Part shown: positions 38,085 to 47,456 of the stretch, in pieces
How the letters are laid out: each line of letters starts with the position of its first letter
Position numbering within the stretch: the stretch's first letter is position 1
Assembly: GCA_905181815.1 (NCBI GenBank)
Contig: CAJIZA010000003.1
Coordinates: 62,001-126,000, forward strand
From: an uncultured Planktomarina sp.
GTDB taxonomy: Bacteria; Pseudomonadota; Alphaproteobacteria; Rhodobacterales; Rhodobacteraceae
DNA: 64,000 nucleotides
Reading direction: 5' to 3'
Program-made: the position numbers and the translations under genes
Notes under the pieces: model-generated
What the model was told of the DNA's origin: nothing
Database searches by the model: none
Seen by the model: the letters and a program-made list of their open reading frames with translations, nothing else

Positions 38085-38182
38085 CCCTACACCAAAATTT
38101 TCTACCCAGCAGAAGTCTTTTCCCATTTGTGGTGATAAGACTATGCATCCTCATAACCACCACAGGACTCGATACGCCTATA

Positions 38183-39235
38183 TTAACTGGACGTGTTATT
38201 GGCTTCGATACGCAGACCTGAGCTTTGATCAAACAGGTGCAGAACATCACTTTGCGCCATAAACCAAATGGGCTTACCTTTTGCGGCTTTCGGCGGATGC
38301 TCCATTTTCACAATGAAGGCTTCACCAGAGGCACTAACCAAATGAACCAAGGCATATTCACCCAATTGCTCCACCAGATCCAATGTACCCCCAACAAGCG
38401 CCTCGGCTTCCGTGCAGGCCGTCAGATGCTCTGGGCGAATGCCAATATGCGCACCACTGGCCGCGGCTGGCAAAGACTTGCTGCCATTTTTGGCCAAATC
38501 TGCCTCTGTAAAAAAATTCATCTTCGGACTGCCAATAAATTGCGCCACAAAAGCATTGGAGGGGTTGCGATAGAGATCAATGGGAGAACCAATCTGCTCC
38601 ACCCGGCCCGCCCGCATGACGACAATTTTGTCGGCGAGCGTCATAGCCTCGACCTGGTCATGGGTTACATAGATCATTGTGGAATTCAAACGCTCATGCA
38701 AACGGGCAATTTCCAAACGGGTTTGCACGCGCAAAGCGGCATCGAGATTGGATAAGGGCTCATCAAACAAAAATACTTCGGGATCCCGAACAATTGCCCG
38801 GCCTATCGCCACTCTCTGACGCTGCCCACCCGATAGGTTGCGCGGGCTGCGGTCCAGATAATCCGTGATCTGCAGCACTTCCGCGGCTTCACGCACCCGG
38901 CGATCAATCTCCTTAGGCGGCGTCTTCGCCTGCTTGAGACCGAAAGCCATATTGTTGAATACAGTCATATGCGGATAAAGCGCGTAGGATTGGAACACCA
39001 TCGCCACGCCACGCTTGGCCGGCGCCACTTCATTTACAACTTTGTCACCAATGGAAATTTCACCGGAGGTGACTTCTTCCAAACCCGCAATCATCCGAAG
39101 CAAAGTCGACTTGCCACAGCCAGACGGGCCAACGAAGACTACAAATTCACTTTCTTCAACATCCAAGTCCACCCCATGCATGACCTGAAGATCACCATAA
39201 GATTTTTTCACGTCACGAATTTTTAGACTGGCCAT
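38183..39235 (-). CDS. smoK: Polyol ABC transporter ATP-binding protein
   Basis: This is the ATPase of a sugar-alcohol importer of the MalK type. It has Walker A GPSGCGKSTLLRMIAG (near residue 36), Q-loop QSYALYPHMTVFNNMAFG, signature LSGGQRQRVAIGRAI, Walker B VFLFDEPLSNLD, and a C-terminal TOBE/MalK regulatory domain (GIRPEHLTACTE). The 350-residue form starting MASLKIRDVKKSYG fits. It overlaps the mannitol dehydrogenase gene by 13 bases and is the last gene of the polyol operon. Confidence 0.9.
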   Translation of the reverse strand: MASLKIRDVKKSYGDLQVMHGVDLDVEESEFVVFVGPSGCGKSTLLRMIAGLEEVTSGEISIGDKVVNEVAPAKRGVAMVFQSYALYPHMTVFNNMAFGLKQAKTPPKEIDRRVREAAEVLQITDYLDRSPRNLSGGQRQRVAIGRAIVRDPEVFLFDEPLSNLDAALRVQTRLEIARLHERLNSTMIYVTHDQVEAMTLADKIVVMRAGRVEQIGSPIDLYRNPSNAFVAQFIGSPKMNFFTEADLAKNGSKSLPAAASGAHIGIRPEHLTACTEAEALVGGTLDLVEQLGEYALVHLVSASGEAFIVKMEHPPKAAKGKPIWFMAQSDVLHLFDQSSGLRIEANNTSS

Positions 39236-40644
39236 TTTTTTTCCATTTCTGTGATTGCAGCGATCAACGCTGGCATAAATTCTGAGTGCTCTTGCGGCAA
39301 GGTGCCCCAAAGCAAAGCGGATCGAGCAAAACGATCGACTTGGCCGTCTTGCAACAGCTCACGCAGATTTTCCCAATATGGTTCCCCATATGTGATTGGC
39401 AGCGTTCCAGCCTCGATATGCTTACAAAAGACATACCAGCTCGCAATTGCGCGCAGACCAGCGCGCGGCAAAATTCCCTGTTTCAGGCATCCCGCAAGGG
39501 TTGGATGAATGAAGATTGGAAACTTCAGATACCCATCCGCACAGATCCGCTCAACCGTATCCCCGATGGATGCATTTTTGAACCGTGCTATGATTTGATC
39601 TAGATAGATATTCTTGTCGAATGGCAGCGCCTCGATCAAAGCGGGCAACACTTCGCCACGTTCAAATTCTTCAAAATGCGCAAAGAGCTCCGGATCCGCC
39701 ATCGCCTGATCAAAAGTGTGATGTCCCGCCAAAGCGCCCAAATACGCCAAGCAGGTGTGACCACCATTGAGGATGCGAATTTTTGCTTCTTCATAGGGGT
39801 CAACGTTCTTGGTGAAGGTGACACCGACTTTCGTTAGGTCAGGCCGCTCGGCTGCGAAATGATCATCAACCACCCATTGCGTGAAATCTTCAGCCATCAC
39901 CGGGATCAAGGGACTAGGGCCAAAAAGCGCATCCACTTCGCCTTGTAATTTCTCTGTAGTGCGCGGTGTAATACGATCAACCATTGAACAAGGAAACGTA
40001 ACCCAGGTGCGCACCCATTCAACAAGATCCTCGGCACCGATCAAATCGAGATAGGCAAAGAGGTTGCGCTGCAACATTTTGCCATTTCGCCGAATATTAT
40101 CGCAGCATAAGATCGAAATCCCACCCAATCCAGCTGCTTGCCTCCGGGCCAAAGCACGGTTCAAATACGCATAGATGGTGCGCGGCGCACCGCCGCCAAG
40201 CTCTGCAACTATGCTGGGATCTGCGGGGTTTAACGCCCCGGTTTCGTCCATATAATAGCCACTTTCAGTCACGGTAATCGTAACCATATGCACCGATGGA
40301 CGCGCCAGTAGCGCTTCAGCTTCCTCCGCATTATCCACCCAGTCAGAGAATTTCACATGCGACCGCACGCGGCGAAAATCTACATCCCCGTTGCTTGACA
40401 TGGACTTGAGCACATAGCCATGGCTTGCTTCTTTAAAACCAGCGAAATTGGGCGATTCCAAAGCCCGCAGATTGACAGCTGCAATGCCCCAGCGCAGATC
40501 CCCCGTTTGATCCATGTAATCATCGACATAAAGCGCCTGATGCGCCCGATGAAAGGCACCAAAGCCCAAATGCACAATGCCGATTTTGCAATCTGAGGGG
40601 TTATAAAGTGTCTCAAACAAGGCAGGAGAAGACATTCGGTTCAT
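39223..40644 (-). CDS. mtlK: Mannitol 2-dehydrogenase (polyol dehydrogenase)
   Basis: It oxidises D-mannitol to fructose (often D-arabitol or sorbitol too) with NAD+. It belongs to the long-chain, zinc-independent mannitol dehydrogenase family. The 473 residues contain the Rossmann start IVHLGFGAFHRAHQALYVDD, TVTESGYYMDETG, ILCCDNIRRNGKMLQRNL and the catalytic segment VTFTKNVDPYEEAKIRILNGGHTCLAYLG with the active Lys, here shortened to KIRILNGGHTCLAY. The ATG at 40644 overlaps the AraC-type gene by four bases. It is the metabolic gene of the polyol operon. Confidence 0.92.
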   Translation of the reverse strand: MNRMSSPALFETLYNPSDCKIGIVHLGFGAFHRAHQALYVDDYMDQTGDLRWGIAAVNLRALESPNFAGFKEASHGYVLKSMSSNGDVDFRRVRSHVKFSDWVDNAEEAEALLARPSVHMVTITVTESGYYMDETGALNPADPSIVAELGGGAPRTIYAYLNRALARRQAAGLGGISILCCDNIRRNGKMLQRNLFAYLDLIGAEDLVEWVRTWVTFPCSMVDRITPRTTEKLQGEVDALFGPSPLIPVMAEDFTQWVVDDHFAAERPDLTKVGVTFTKNVDPYEEAKIRILNGGHTCLAYLGALAGHHTFDQAMADPELFAHFEEFERGEVLPALIEALPFDKNIYLDQIIARFKNASIGDTVERICADGYLKFPIFIHPTLAGCLKQGILPRAGLRAIASWYVFCKHIEAGTLPITYGEPYWENLRELLQDGQVDRFARSALLWGTLPQEHSEFMPALIAAITEMEKKWPV

Positions 40645-41534
40645 GAGACAACTCCTAAATTGGGGGCCAGATCGGCTTGGGCAGTTTGACGATATTCGGT
40701 GGGAGTCATGTGCTTCATCTTTAAGAAATGGCGATTGAAGTTCGCCAGGTTTTGAAATCCGACATCGAAGCAAATCGACGAGACCTGCGCATCGGTTGCA
40801 TAGAGCATACCGCAAGCCTGCCCAATTCTAATCCGCGTCACAAATTCAACAAATTTGTGACCCGTAGTCGCTTGAAAATTACGCGAAAAGGCTGCTGGAG
40901 ACATACGCGCAATTGCAGCCGCGCGCTCAACGGAGATATCTTCCGCAAAGTTGTTCACCACAAAATCAATAACCTCACCAATACGCGCCTGCTTTCCGTT
41001 GCCGTCCGTCTGAACCATCTTGCTGACCGAAAGCACCTTCTTTTCGGCATGTTCATTCACCCGCACCATGAGACGCAAAAACGCCACAATCCGATCAGGC
41101 CCACGGGCATCACGAATGGCCTCCATGTGGCCGCGAGCGAAAGTCGGGTTAAATCCAACAAACTCAATGCCAGATTGCGATAGGGTCAACATGCGCTGCA
41201 TATCAGCAAATTCAGGAAAGGCCGTTTTCAACGCGTCAAAGCTGGATTGATTAAACTGAACCAACATGTCGCGGATTTTAACCTCGCGCGCCCAGACATC
41301 ATCCGTCACCCAATTATGTGGCAAATTCGGGCCGGTTAAATAAAGCGCGCCAGGTCCAAAATCCCCGATGTAATCGCCCACAAAGGCCTTGCCCCGGGTT
41401 TCTGCGATAAAATGCAACTCATATTCTTCATGGCTGTGCCAGCGGCACAAATCTGTCGGCAGACCGTGCTCGAGGTAGCGGATGCTCCTCGTGGATCGGT
41501 CAACAAACTCAATTTCCGGCCGGATAATAGACAT
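40641..41534 (-). CDS. AraC-family regulator of polyol use
   Basis: The 297 residues combine an N-terminal cupin-like sensor domain (WHSHEEYELHFIAETRGKAFVGDY) with a C-terminal double helix-turn-helix (ISVERAAAIARMSPAAFSRNFQATTG, then ICFDVGFQNLANFNRHFLKMKHMTPTEYR). Its location inside the operon, between a permease gene and mtlK, points to control of polyol uptake genes, probably as an activator with the substrate as effector. Confidence 0.88.
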   Translation of the reverse strand: MSIIRPEIEFVDRSTRSIRYLEHGLPTDLCRWHSHEEYELHFIAETRGKAFVGDYIGDFGPGALYLTGPNLPHNWVTDDVWAREVKIRDMLVQFNQSSFDALKTAFPEFADMQRMLTLSQSGIEFVGFNPTFARGHMEAIRDARGPDRIVAFLRLMVRVNEHAEKKVLSVSKMVQTDGNGKQARIGEVIDFVVNNFAEDISVERAAAIARMSPAAFSRNFQATTGHKFVEFVTRIRIGQACGMLYATDAQVSSICFDVGFQNLANFNRHFLKMKHMTPTEYRQTAQADLAPNLGVVS

Positions 41535-41599
41535 GGTTTACCCCAACCCGCCGTTACGGTCTGCAGCCAGCAAAAATATGATGTTGAAAGTGCGCAGCA

Positions 41600-42436
41600 T
41601 TATTTAACGGCACCGAACGTAAGACCCTGGACCAATTGTTTTTGGCAAAACCATCCTAAAACGACGATAGGACCAACAGCAGCCGTCGAAACCGCCGAGA
41701 GACGACCAAAGAACAAGCCCTCAGGCGCACGGTTGCCTTCAATGAGTTTTGACAAGGTGGCCGCGTCAATGGTTGTAAGACGGACGGTCCAGTAGGCCTC
41801 ATTCCAGCAAAAAATGAATGTCAAAAGCGCGGTTGAGGCAATGCCACCCCAAGCCAGAGGGATCAGAATGTCCTTGATCTCGCCCCAAGTGCTCACCCCA
41901 TCCATTTTGCCCGCTTCGATGATATCTTTGGGAATTTCTTTGAAATAGGTGAATAGCATCCAGATGACGATTGGCAGGTTAATCAAGCACAGAACCACGA
42001 TAATCAGAAAATGCGTGTCAAAAAGACCAAGCATATTCTTGGTCAAAAACGTCATGGGATAGAGAACCGCGGCGGCTGGGAGCATTTTGGTTGACAGCAT
42101 CCAGACTAAAATATCTTTGGTGTGACGGCTTGGATCGAAAGCCATCGCATAGGCCGCCGGCACGCCAACCACCAAGGCGAAAGCAGTGGCGAATGTGGCG
42201 GTGATGACAGAATTGATCGCAAAGCGCCAATAGTCATAGTTTTCGGTCATGTTGGCGTAATTTTCCAAAGTCGGCGTGAAGAAAAATAAATGTTCTGGCT
42301 TTACCGCATCGGCATCGGTCTTAAAGCTGGTGAAAACCAACCAAAAAATCGGAAAGAAAAAAATCAAGGCAATGATCCAAGCCAAGGCGGGCCAAAAGAC
42401 TCTGCTTAAGGGAGAGGTTTGTGCAACTGCTGCCAT
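41600..42436 (-). CDS. smoG: Polyol ABC transporter permease, MalG type
   Basis: It is an inner-membrane permease of 278 residues with six predicted helices. The first is ALAWIIALIFFFPIFWLVFTSF. The EAA loop that docks on the ATPase appears as IIEAGKMDGVSTWGEIKDILIPLAWGG. It follows smoF by 10 bases. Together with SmoE, SmoF and SmoK it makes the whole importer. Confidence 0.9.
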   Translation of the reverse strand: MAAVAQTSPLSRVFWPALAWIIALIFFFPIFWLVFTSFKTDADAVKPEHLFFFTPTLENYANMTENYDYWRFAINSVITATFATAFALVVGVPAAYAMAFDPSRHTKDILVWMLSTKMLPAAAVLYPMTFLTKNMLGLFDTHFLIIVVLCLINLPIVIWMLFTYFKEIPKDIIEAGKMDGVSTWGEIKDILIPLAWGGIASTALLTFIFCWNEAYWTVRLTTIDAATLSKLIEGNRAPEGLFFGRLSAVSTAAVGPIVVLGWFCQKQLVQGLTFGAVK

Positions 42437-42446
42437 GGTCTATATC

Positions 42447-43385
42447 CTAATTCATCAAGCTTTTGCCAACCATGCGCAACAAGAATATTGCGATGATATT
42501 TGCAAGAATTACGGCGAAAATGCCAGTGGCACTTGCGGCACCAATATTGTTCGACGTGAATTCACCGATCAAATATGGCAAGTTTTTATTCCCGTTCCCG
42601 CGGCTGACAATTTCGATCTCCGCATAGAGCGACAGATGAAAAATTGATTGAATCATCACCACAATAGCAATGGGGCGGGCCAAATGCGGTACGGTGAGAT
42701 TGATGAACTGCGACCAGGCGCTGGCGCCATCAAGCATGGCCGCCTCTTTTTGCGATTCATCTTCAGACTGCAAAGAGGTCATGAAAATAAGTACTGCAAA
42801 CGGCGTCCACTGCCACGTGACCATCATGATCACAGCATAAGCAGAGGTCTGGGTGGCGCGGAAAGATATTGGTTTAAGCTCTGGCCACATGGAGAAAAAT
42901 TGCCCAATGAGCGGAAACTCTCGCAGACCAACAACCAGGTCATTGATCCCCGCAACAGCGAGGCCATTTAGACCCAAGACCGGATCCAAGATCATATTGA
43001 TCCAGAGCACCGCGTTTACAGCGGGCATCACAAAAAACGGTGAAATCAGCAAGACCCGCACAATGCCCCGTCCAGGGAAGCTGCGGTTTACCAAAACGGC
43101 GATCAACAACCCAAAAACAACAGTGAAGATCAAAATGCTGACGACAATGAAAACACTATTTTGTATTGCGAACCAAAAATCTTTGGCTTCAAGCACATAC
43201 TTATAGTTCCCCAAGCCTCGCCAATTCTCAATGGATGGGGTGGTCCATTCTGGCCGACGCAGGCTGTTCAGAACGTAACGAATAAACGAAAAAAACAGTG
43301 TCATTCCCAGTGGCACCAGCATCCACATCAGCAGCATCAAAACTGCGGGGGCTTGCAACAATCTTGGAAGCGTGCGGTTGGCCAT
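42447..43385 (-). CDS. smoF: Polyol ABC transporter permease, MalF type
   Basis: It is a 312-residue inner-membrane permease. The first helix is LLQAPAVLMLLMWMLVPLGMTLFFSF. The EAA-type loop reads KEAAMLDGASAWSQFINLTVPHLARPI. The start at 43385 (MANRTLP, GGAAGG-like site upstream) was preferred to the longer open frame. It is separated from the binding-protein gene by a strong stem-loop, which may lower its expression relative to SmoE. Confidence 0.9.
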   Translation of the reverse strand: MANRTLPRLLQAPAVLMLLMWMLVPLGMTLFFSFIRYVLNSLRRPEWTTPSIENWRGLGNYKYVLEAKDFWFAIQNSVFIVVSILIFTVVFGLLIAVLVNRSFPGRGIVRVLLISPFFVMPAVNAVLWINMILDPVLGLNGLAVAGINDLVVGLREFPLIGQFFSMWPELKPISFRATQTSAYAVIMMVTWQWTPFAVLIFMTSLQSEDESQKEAAMLDGASAWSQFINLTVPHLARPIAIVVMIQSIFHLSLYAEIEIVSRGNGNKNLPYLIGEFTSNNIGAASATGIFAVILANIIAIFLLRMVGKSLMN

Positions 43386-43444
43386 TGGAAGGTCATCCTT
43401 GGAATGGAGATTGGTTTTAATACTTTGGTACACTTGAAGTGTCA

Positions 43445-43477
43445 GGGGAGGCGATATGCAGGGCATACCGCCTCCCC
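43445..43477 (-). repeat. Intercistronic stem-loop between smoE and smoF
   Basis: GGGGAGGCG and CGCCTCCCC form a perfect 9-bp stem with a 15-base loop. On the transcribed (minus) strand no T-run follows, so it probably protects the 3' end of the smoE message rather than ending transcription completely. Such hairpins often allow more binding protein than permease to be made. Confidence 0.6.
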
Positions 43478-43496
43478 CTTCATCGGAATGAACCGA

Positions 43497-44777
43497 TTAG
43501 TAGCCCGCTTCATCCATGATGGAGACAGCCGCCGCTTGAGCCGCAGCCAAAGCATCTTCCACTGATTTCGCGCCAGACAATGCAGCAGCCATTTCTTGAC
43601 CAAATGCAGAACCTATTTCTGGGAACTCAGGGATCGCAACAAACTGAACACCTACATATGGCTTCAGGTCAGTCGCTTCTGGCGCTGCAGAGTCGATAGC
43701 GGCCATTTCAGCGGCAGCAAAGCCTGCAACAGCTTTAAACTCAGGTATATCATATGTGGACGCACGCTGACCTGTTGGAACAGACCCCCAACCAAAGTCT
43801 GGGTGGTTGCCTACAGCCTGAACATAGTCTTTGGACGTTGCCCACTCGATGAAATCACGCGCTGCGTCTGCATTTGGGGAACCGGCAGGAATTGCCATTG
43901 CCCAAGCCCAAAGCCAGTTCGCTCCCACTGGGTTACCAGCATTTGGTGACTGTGCATAAGCAACATTTGGGTTCTCTAGGAAAGAGGCCGCGATGGTCGC
44001 GTCGATCCACAGACCACATTTGTCTTGGTTGTACAGCGCCAAGATTTCGTTGAAAGAGTTACCTTCGGAGCCTGGAGGGCCGTAGTTCGCCAAAAGATCG
44101 ACGTAGAAGCTTACAGCTTCATTCCAAGCCGCTGAATCCAGCTGTGGCTTCATGTTTTCATCGAACCAGCGCGCGCCAAATGAGTTGGCAACAGTTGTGA
44201 TGAAAGCCCCATTATCGCCCCAGCCTGGCTTGCCGCGCAAACATGCGCCATAAACGCCATTGTCTGGATCGTGCATCGCCATTGCGGCACCTTTTACATT
44301 GGCCCAGCTGTCATTGTTGCGAATTTTCACACCAGCGGCATCAGCCAAATCTTTACGGTACATAACCATGGAAGATTCGCCATAAAACGGCGCAGCGTAG
44401 AGCGTGCCGTTGTGGGACAGACCGGCACGCATGGCAGGCAAGATATCTTCTACGTCATACCCAGAGCTAAAGTTCAGCGGCTCGATCCAACCAGCAGCAC
44501 CCCAGATTGGAGCTTCTTGCATGCCTATATTGATGATGTCGTACTGACCGCCACCGGTGGCTGTGTCAGAAGTAACCTGCTCGCGCAGAACGCCCTCTTC
44601 CAGAGCAACCCAATTCAGATTTACGCCGGTTTCGGCTGTATAAGCTTCAGCAACTTTTTGCATGTTGATCATGTGACCGTTGTTGACGATCGCAATTGTA
44701 AGATCTTGGGCAGAGACCGCGGTGGCCCCTGTGGTCGCAACTGCAACAGCAGCAACTGTGTTAAATAGAGATTTCAT
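43497..44777 (-). CDS. smoE: Polyol ABC transporter substrate-binding protein
   Basis: This periplasmic binding protein has 426 residues. The signal peptide MKSLFNTVAAVAVATTGATAVSA is expected to be cleaved before QDLTIA. Family 1 binding-protein features include TAETGVNLNWVALEEGVLREQV, YAAPFYGESSMVMYRKDLADAAG and AARDFIEWATSKDYVQ. It is the first gene of the polyol operon (smoE-smoF-smoG-araC-mtlK-smoK). Sorbitol/mannitol is inferred from the mtlK neighbour. Confidence 0.9.
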   Translation of the reverse strand: MKSLFNTVAAVAVATTGATAVSAQDLTIAIVNNGHMINMQKVAEAYTAETGVNLNWVALEEGVLREQVTSDTATGGGQYDIINIGMQEAPIWGAAGWIEPLNFSSGYDVEDILPAMRAGLSHNGTLYAAPFYGESSMVMYRKDLADAAGVKIRNNDSWANVKGAAMAMHDPDNGVYGACLRGKPGWGDNGAFITTVANSFGARWFDENMKPQLDSAAWNEAVSFYVDLLANYGPPGSEGNSFNEILALYNQDKCGLWIDATIAASFLENPNVAYAQSPNAGNPVGANWLWAWAMAIPAGSPNADAARDFIEWATSKDYVQAVGNHPDFGWGSVPTGQRASTYDIPEFKAVAGFAAAEMAAIDSAAPEATDLKPYVGVQFVAIPEFPEIGSAFGQEMAAALSGAKSVEDALAAAQAAAVSIMDEAGY

Positions 44778-44845
44778 GTTTTCCTCCCTGAAATCGCGGT
44801 TGGTCGTTCAACCAGTGCAGGATTTTTGCGGCAATAGTCACTCTG

Positions 44846-44867
44846 TCACAAATATTTTTATCACAAA
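44846..44867 (-). promoter_or_regulatory. Direct repeats upstream of smoE
   Basis: On the minus strand TTTGTGA occurs twice with an 8-base AT spacer (44846-44852 and 44861-44867 on the plus strand read TCACAAA). They lie about 70-90 bases before the smoE start, where an AraC-type activator would bind. This is a candidate operator only. Confidence 0.3.
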
Positions 44868-45271
44868 GGGTAATACTTTTTCTACGTATTATGAGAGAAT
44901 TTATGAAATTTTTATCATTTTTGTACACTATTGTAGTATTTAGAGCTAACGCACAGCCGTTATTGACCAAAAAACAACAAAATTTGAGGCGTAAAGACCC
45001 GCCCTCCAGGAATCTGGACAGCGAAACCACGCCTGTGACGACAACTTTAAAGGGCGCTAGCTGCACACCTAACATAATTTTCTATCGAACAAATGTGTCC
45101 AGCTCGCCTTGATCACGGCACGCCAAGACATCTTTCTTGCCCATTGGGGCATGCAGTACACTCGGAACTGTGGAGGTCGGAATAGCAAGTTATGTTTAGT
45201 AAGTCCCAGCGTTAAAACTATTACATTCTTGCGCTGCAGCTTTACCAAAATCATCAACGGCCCAGAGAACC
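44868..45271. other. Gene-poor gap between smoE and nhaA
   Basis: About 400 AT-rich bases. Short open frames occur on both strands (for example 44906-45112 plus, 45069-45257 minus), but none has a family I recognise or good start context. The segment on the minus strand reading MPQWARKMSWRAVIKASWTHLF might be the tail of a lost gene. A small hairpin, TCCAG/CTGGA, lies near 45005. Confidence 0.4.
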
Positions 45272-46471
45272 TTAGCTTTCTATAGACTCATCTTTTGCCA
45301 CCGACGTTTTTTGTGGCGCGCTGCGCAAAATCACATAGCCAAATAGACCCGAAACCACAGAACCGAGCAAAACACCCAAGCGCACGGCATTCATCTTGTC
45401 ATCCGTACCGAAGGCCAGAGATCCAATGAAAAGGCTCATGGTAAAACCCACCCCCGTCAGCGCAGCAATGCCATAGATGTGCCGCCAGGTGACACCCGCT
45501 GGCAATCGCGCAAACCCAGTTTTGACGGCAAGAATTGTCGCGCCCATAACCCCAATCTGCTTTCCGATGAACAGTCCAGCGGCAATACCCAAGGTCACAG
45601 GCTGTGCAAAATCGGACCAGGTCAAACCCGTGAGTGACACCCCTGCATTGGCAAATGCAAAAATTGGCAAAATCATATAGGCAACCCACGGATGCAGCGC
45701 ATGCTCAAGATGGTGGAGCAGGGAGTGGTCGCCATCCTCGCGCTTCATCGGAACGGTTAAGGCGATCATCACTCCGGCCAGGGTTGCATGCACGCCAGAT
45801 TTCAAAACAAAAACCCACATCAATACGCCAATCAAAACATATGGCGCCGCGCGTTTCACCCCCATGCGGTTCAAGCCGACAGCTAATGCAAACCCAAGCA
45901 GAGCAAGGATCAGCGCATTGGTGGACAGCTCTGAGGTATAAAATACAGCAATAATGATAATTGCGCCAAGATCGTCAATAATGGCTACGGCCAAGAGGAA
46001 GACTTTCAGCGCCAAAGGTGCGCGGCTGCCAACCAAAGCCAAAATTCCAAGTGCAAAAGCGATATCTGTTGCCGTTGGAATAGCCCAACCCACCAGGGTT
46101 TCCGGGGATCCCGAGTTGATGAAATAATACACCAAACCAGGTACAGCCATTCCGCCGAGTGCAGCTATGATCGGTAGGGCAGCCTTATCAAAGCTCGACA
46201 GCTCTCCGGCGAGAACTTCACGTTTGATCTCAAGCCCGACCAGAAAGAAGAAAATTGCCATGAGCCCGTCATTGATCCACAAGAGTGCTGGTTTTGAAAT
46301 CTCAAAACTGGCGATCCCGATCCGAACATTGGTGTCCAATATTTCAGAATAGATCGGAGCGAGGGTGGTGTTGGCAAAGAGCATGGCCAAGAGGGCCATG
46401 GCCATCAGTACCAAACCGGCGCTGGCTTCCAGCTTTAGGAACTCCTGAATACGGGTTAGGGGTCTGGTCAT
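45272..46471 (-). CDS. nhaA: Na+/H+ antiporter NhaA
   Basis: NhaA expels Na+ in exchange for protons and keeps pH and salt balance in the inner membrane. The 399 residues hold about 12 hydrophobic segments. Key motifs are PTATDIAFALGIL (shared with the discontinuous helix IV region, including the conserved Thr-Asp) and AVAIIDDLGAIIIIAVFYT with the Asp-Asp ion-binding pair. The ATG at 46471 (MTRPLTRIQEFLK) fits the family start. A marine setting fits the need for Na+ export. Confidence 0.95.
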   Translation of the reverse strand: MTRPLTRIQEFLKLEASAGLVLMAMALLAMLFANTTLAPIYSEILDTNVRIGIASFEISKPALLWINDGLMAIFFFLVGLEIKREVLAGELSSFDKAALPIIAALGGMAVPGLVYYFINSGSPETLVGWAIPTATDIAFALGILALVGSRAPLALKVFLLAVAIIDDLGAIIIIAVFYTSELSTNALILALLGFALAVGLNRMGVKRAAPYVLIGVLMWVFVLKSGVHATLAGVMIALTVPMKREDGDHSLLHHLEHALHPWVAYMILPIFAFANAGVSLTGLTWSDFAQPVTLGIAAGLFIGKQIGVMGATILAVKTGFARLPAGVTWRHIYGIAALTGVGFTMSLFIGSLAFGTDDKMNAVRLGVLLGSVVSGLFGYVILRSAPQKTSVAKDESIES

Positions 46472-46576
46472 ATCTGGCGCTCCTCTTAGCATGTCCTTTC
46501 AATACGAGGTATGGTCCCCAAAGATCAAGGGCTAGGCTAGCATAATTTGCACGCTTTCTCCAATCCAAGCTCGGAA

Positions 46577-46972
46577 TCAAAACACTATTAAAACAGTGCT
46601 CATGAGTGTGCATCCGATCACCGCGTAGCCACAGTCAATAACAGTCAATTGAAACGGCTTGCCAGCAAATTCATTGTTCATCATCATCCAGGGCACAATC
46701 AAAAACGCCCCAATGCCAAACCCTGCAATCGCACCGCCAGGGACGGAGGTCACGCCACTGGCCACGAGCACATGGCACATCATCCCGACGACCAGAACCG
46801 CCAAGACCACACTAAAGATATAGGGGCGTGGGTTTGACATATTCGACGACTTGCCATTTGCGCCTTGCGCCACGCCAGAAGCGGTCATCCATGGGCCAGA
46901 CAAAACCATGTACCACACGGCACCAAAGAAAAATGACGCGGCCGCCGCCGCCAATACATTTAGAATTCCCAT
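46577..46972 (-). CDS. DUF1761-type four-helix membrane protein
   Basis: The 131 residues have four hydrophobic segments (VLAAAAASFFFGAVWYMVL, IFSVVLAVLVVGMMCHVLVA, AIAGFGIGAFLIVPWMMM and VIDCGYAVIGCTLMSTVLIVF). The pattern GAVWYMVLSGPW and the layout match the DUF1761 family of unknown function. It is a single gene between nhaA and the EVE-domain gene. Confidence 0.75.
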   Translation of the reverse strand: MGILNVLAAAAASFFFGAVWYMVLSGPWMTASGVAQGANGKSSNMSNPRPYIFSVVLAVLVVGMMCHVLVASGVTSVPGGAIAGFGIGAFLIVPWMMMNNEFAGKPFQLTVIDCGYAVIGCTLMSTVLIVF

Positions 46973-47042
46973 AATATGTCTCTGTAAAAAACATGTTTAT
47001 GAAAAAAAAATTCAAAATTCTGTGTAAGGGATAGCAACGAGC

Positions 47043-47456
47043 TCACCCCTCCGACAGCTCAAGAATAATTTCCCACTCTGAATCACGAACCGGTTGTACC
47101 GAAAGCCGCGTATATTTGACCAAAGCCATATCTGCCAATCGAGGATCTTCTTTACACATGTGCAAGGTGACAGGTTTGGCCAATGATCTGACGGCGCGGA
47201 TATCAACACAATCCCACCGTGGATCCTTGGTTTGACTGTCTTGATGCGACGGCGCGCAGACCTCCACGATGCCCACAATCGCCTTCTCACTCTGCGAATG
47301 ATAAAAAAACGCCTGATCACCCAGCTGCATAGCGCGCATATTATTGCGCGCCTGATAATTGCGCACGCCGTCCCATTCTTCTCCAGCCGTCCCTTTTACC
47401 TGTTGATCTGCCCAGGACCAGGTGGCCGGCTCCGATTTGAATAACCAATAGGCCAT
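47043..47456 (-). CDS. EVE-domain (PUA-like) protein
   Basis: The 137 residues begin MAYWLFKSEPATWSW and contain EWDGVRNYQARNNMRAMQLGDQAFFYHS, the hallmark of EVE domains, which resemble PUA and YTH modules and may bind modified bases. The start overlaps the YciI-like stop (TAATG). The gpsA-YciI-EVE order is frequent in Rhodobacterales and points to one transcript. Confidence 0.9.
   Translation of the reverse strand: MAYWLFKSEPATWSWADQQVKGTAGEEWDGVRNYQARNNMRAMQLGDQAFFYHSQSEKAIVGIVEVCAPSHQDSQTKDPRWDCVDIRAVRSLAKPVTLHMCKEDPRLADMALVKYTRLSVQPVRDSEWEIILELSEG

Noticed and set aside
38183-44777. Polyol operon as a maltose/trehalose system
   Set aside because: The MalK-like ATPase alone would allow it, but the in-operon mannitol dehydrogenase and the lack of glycoside hydrolases favour sugar alcohols.
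45069-45257. 62-residue minus-strand frame as a transposase tail
   Set aside because: The similarity is only an impression from a few basic and aromatic residues; no DDE or helix-turn-helix motif is present.
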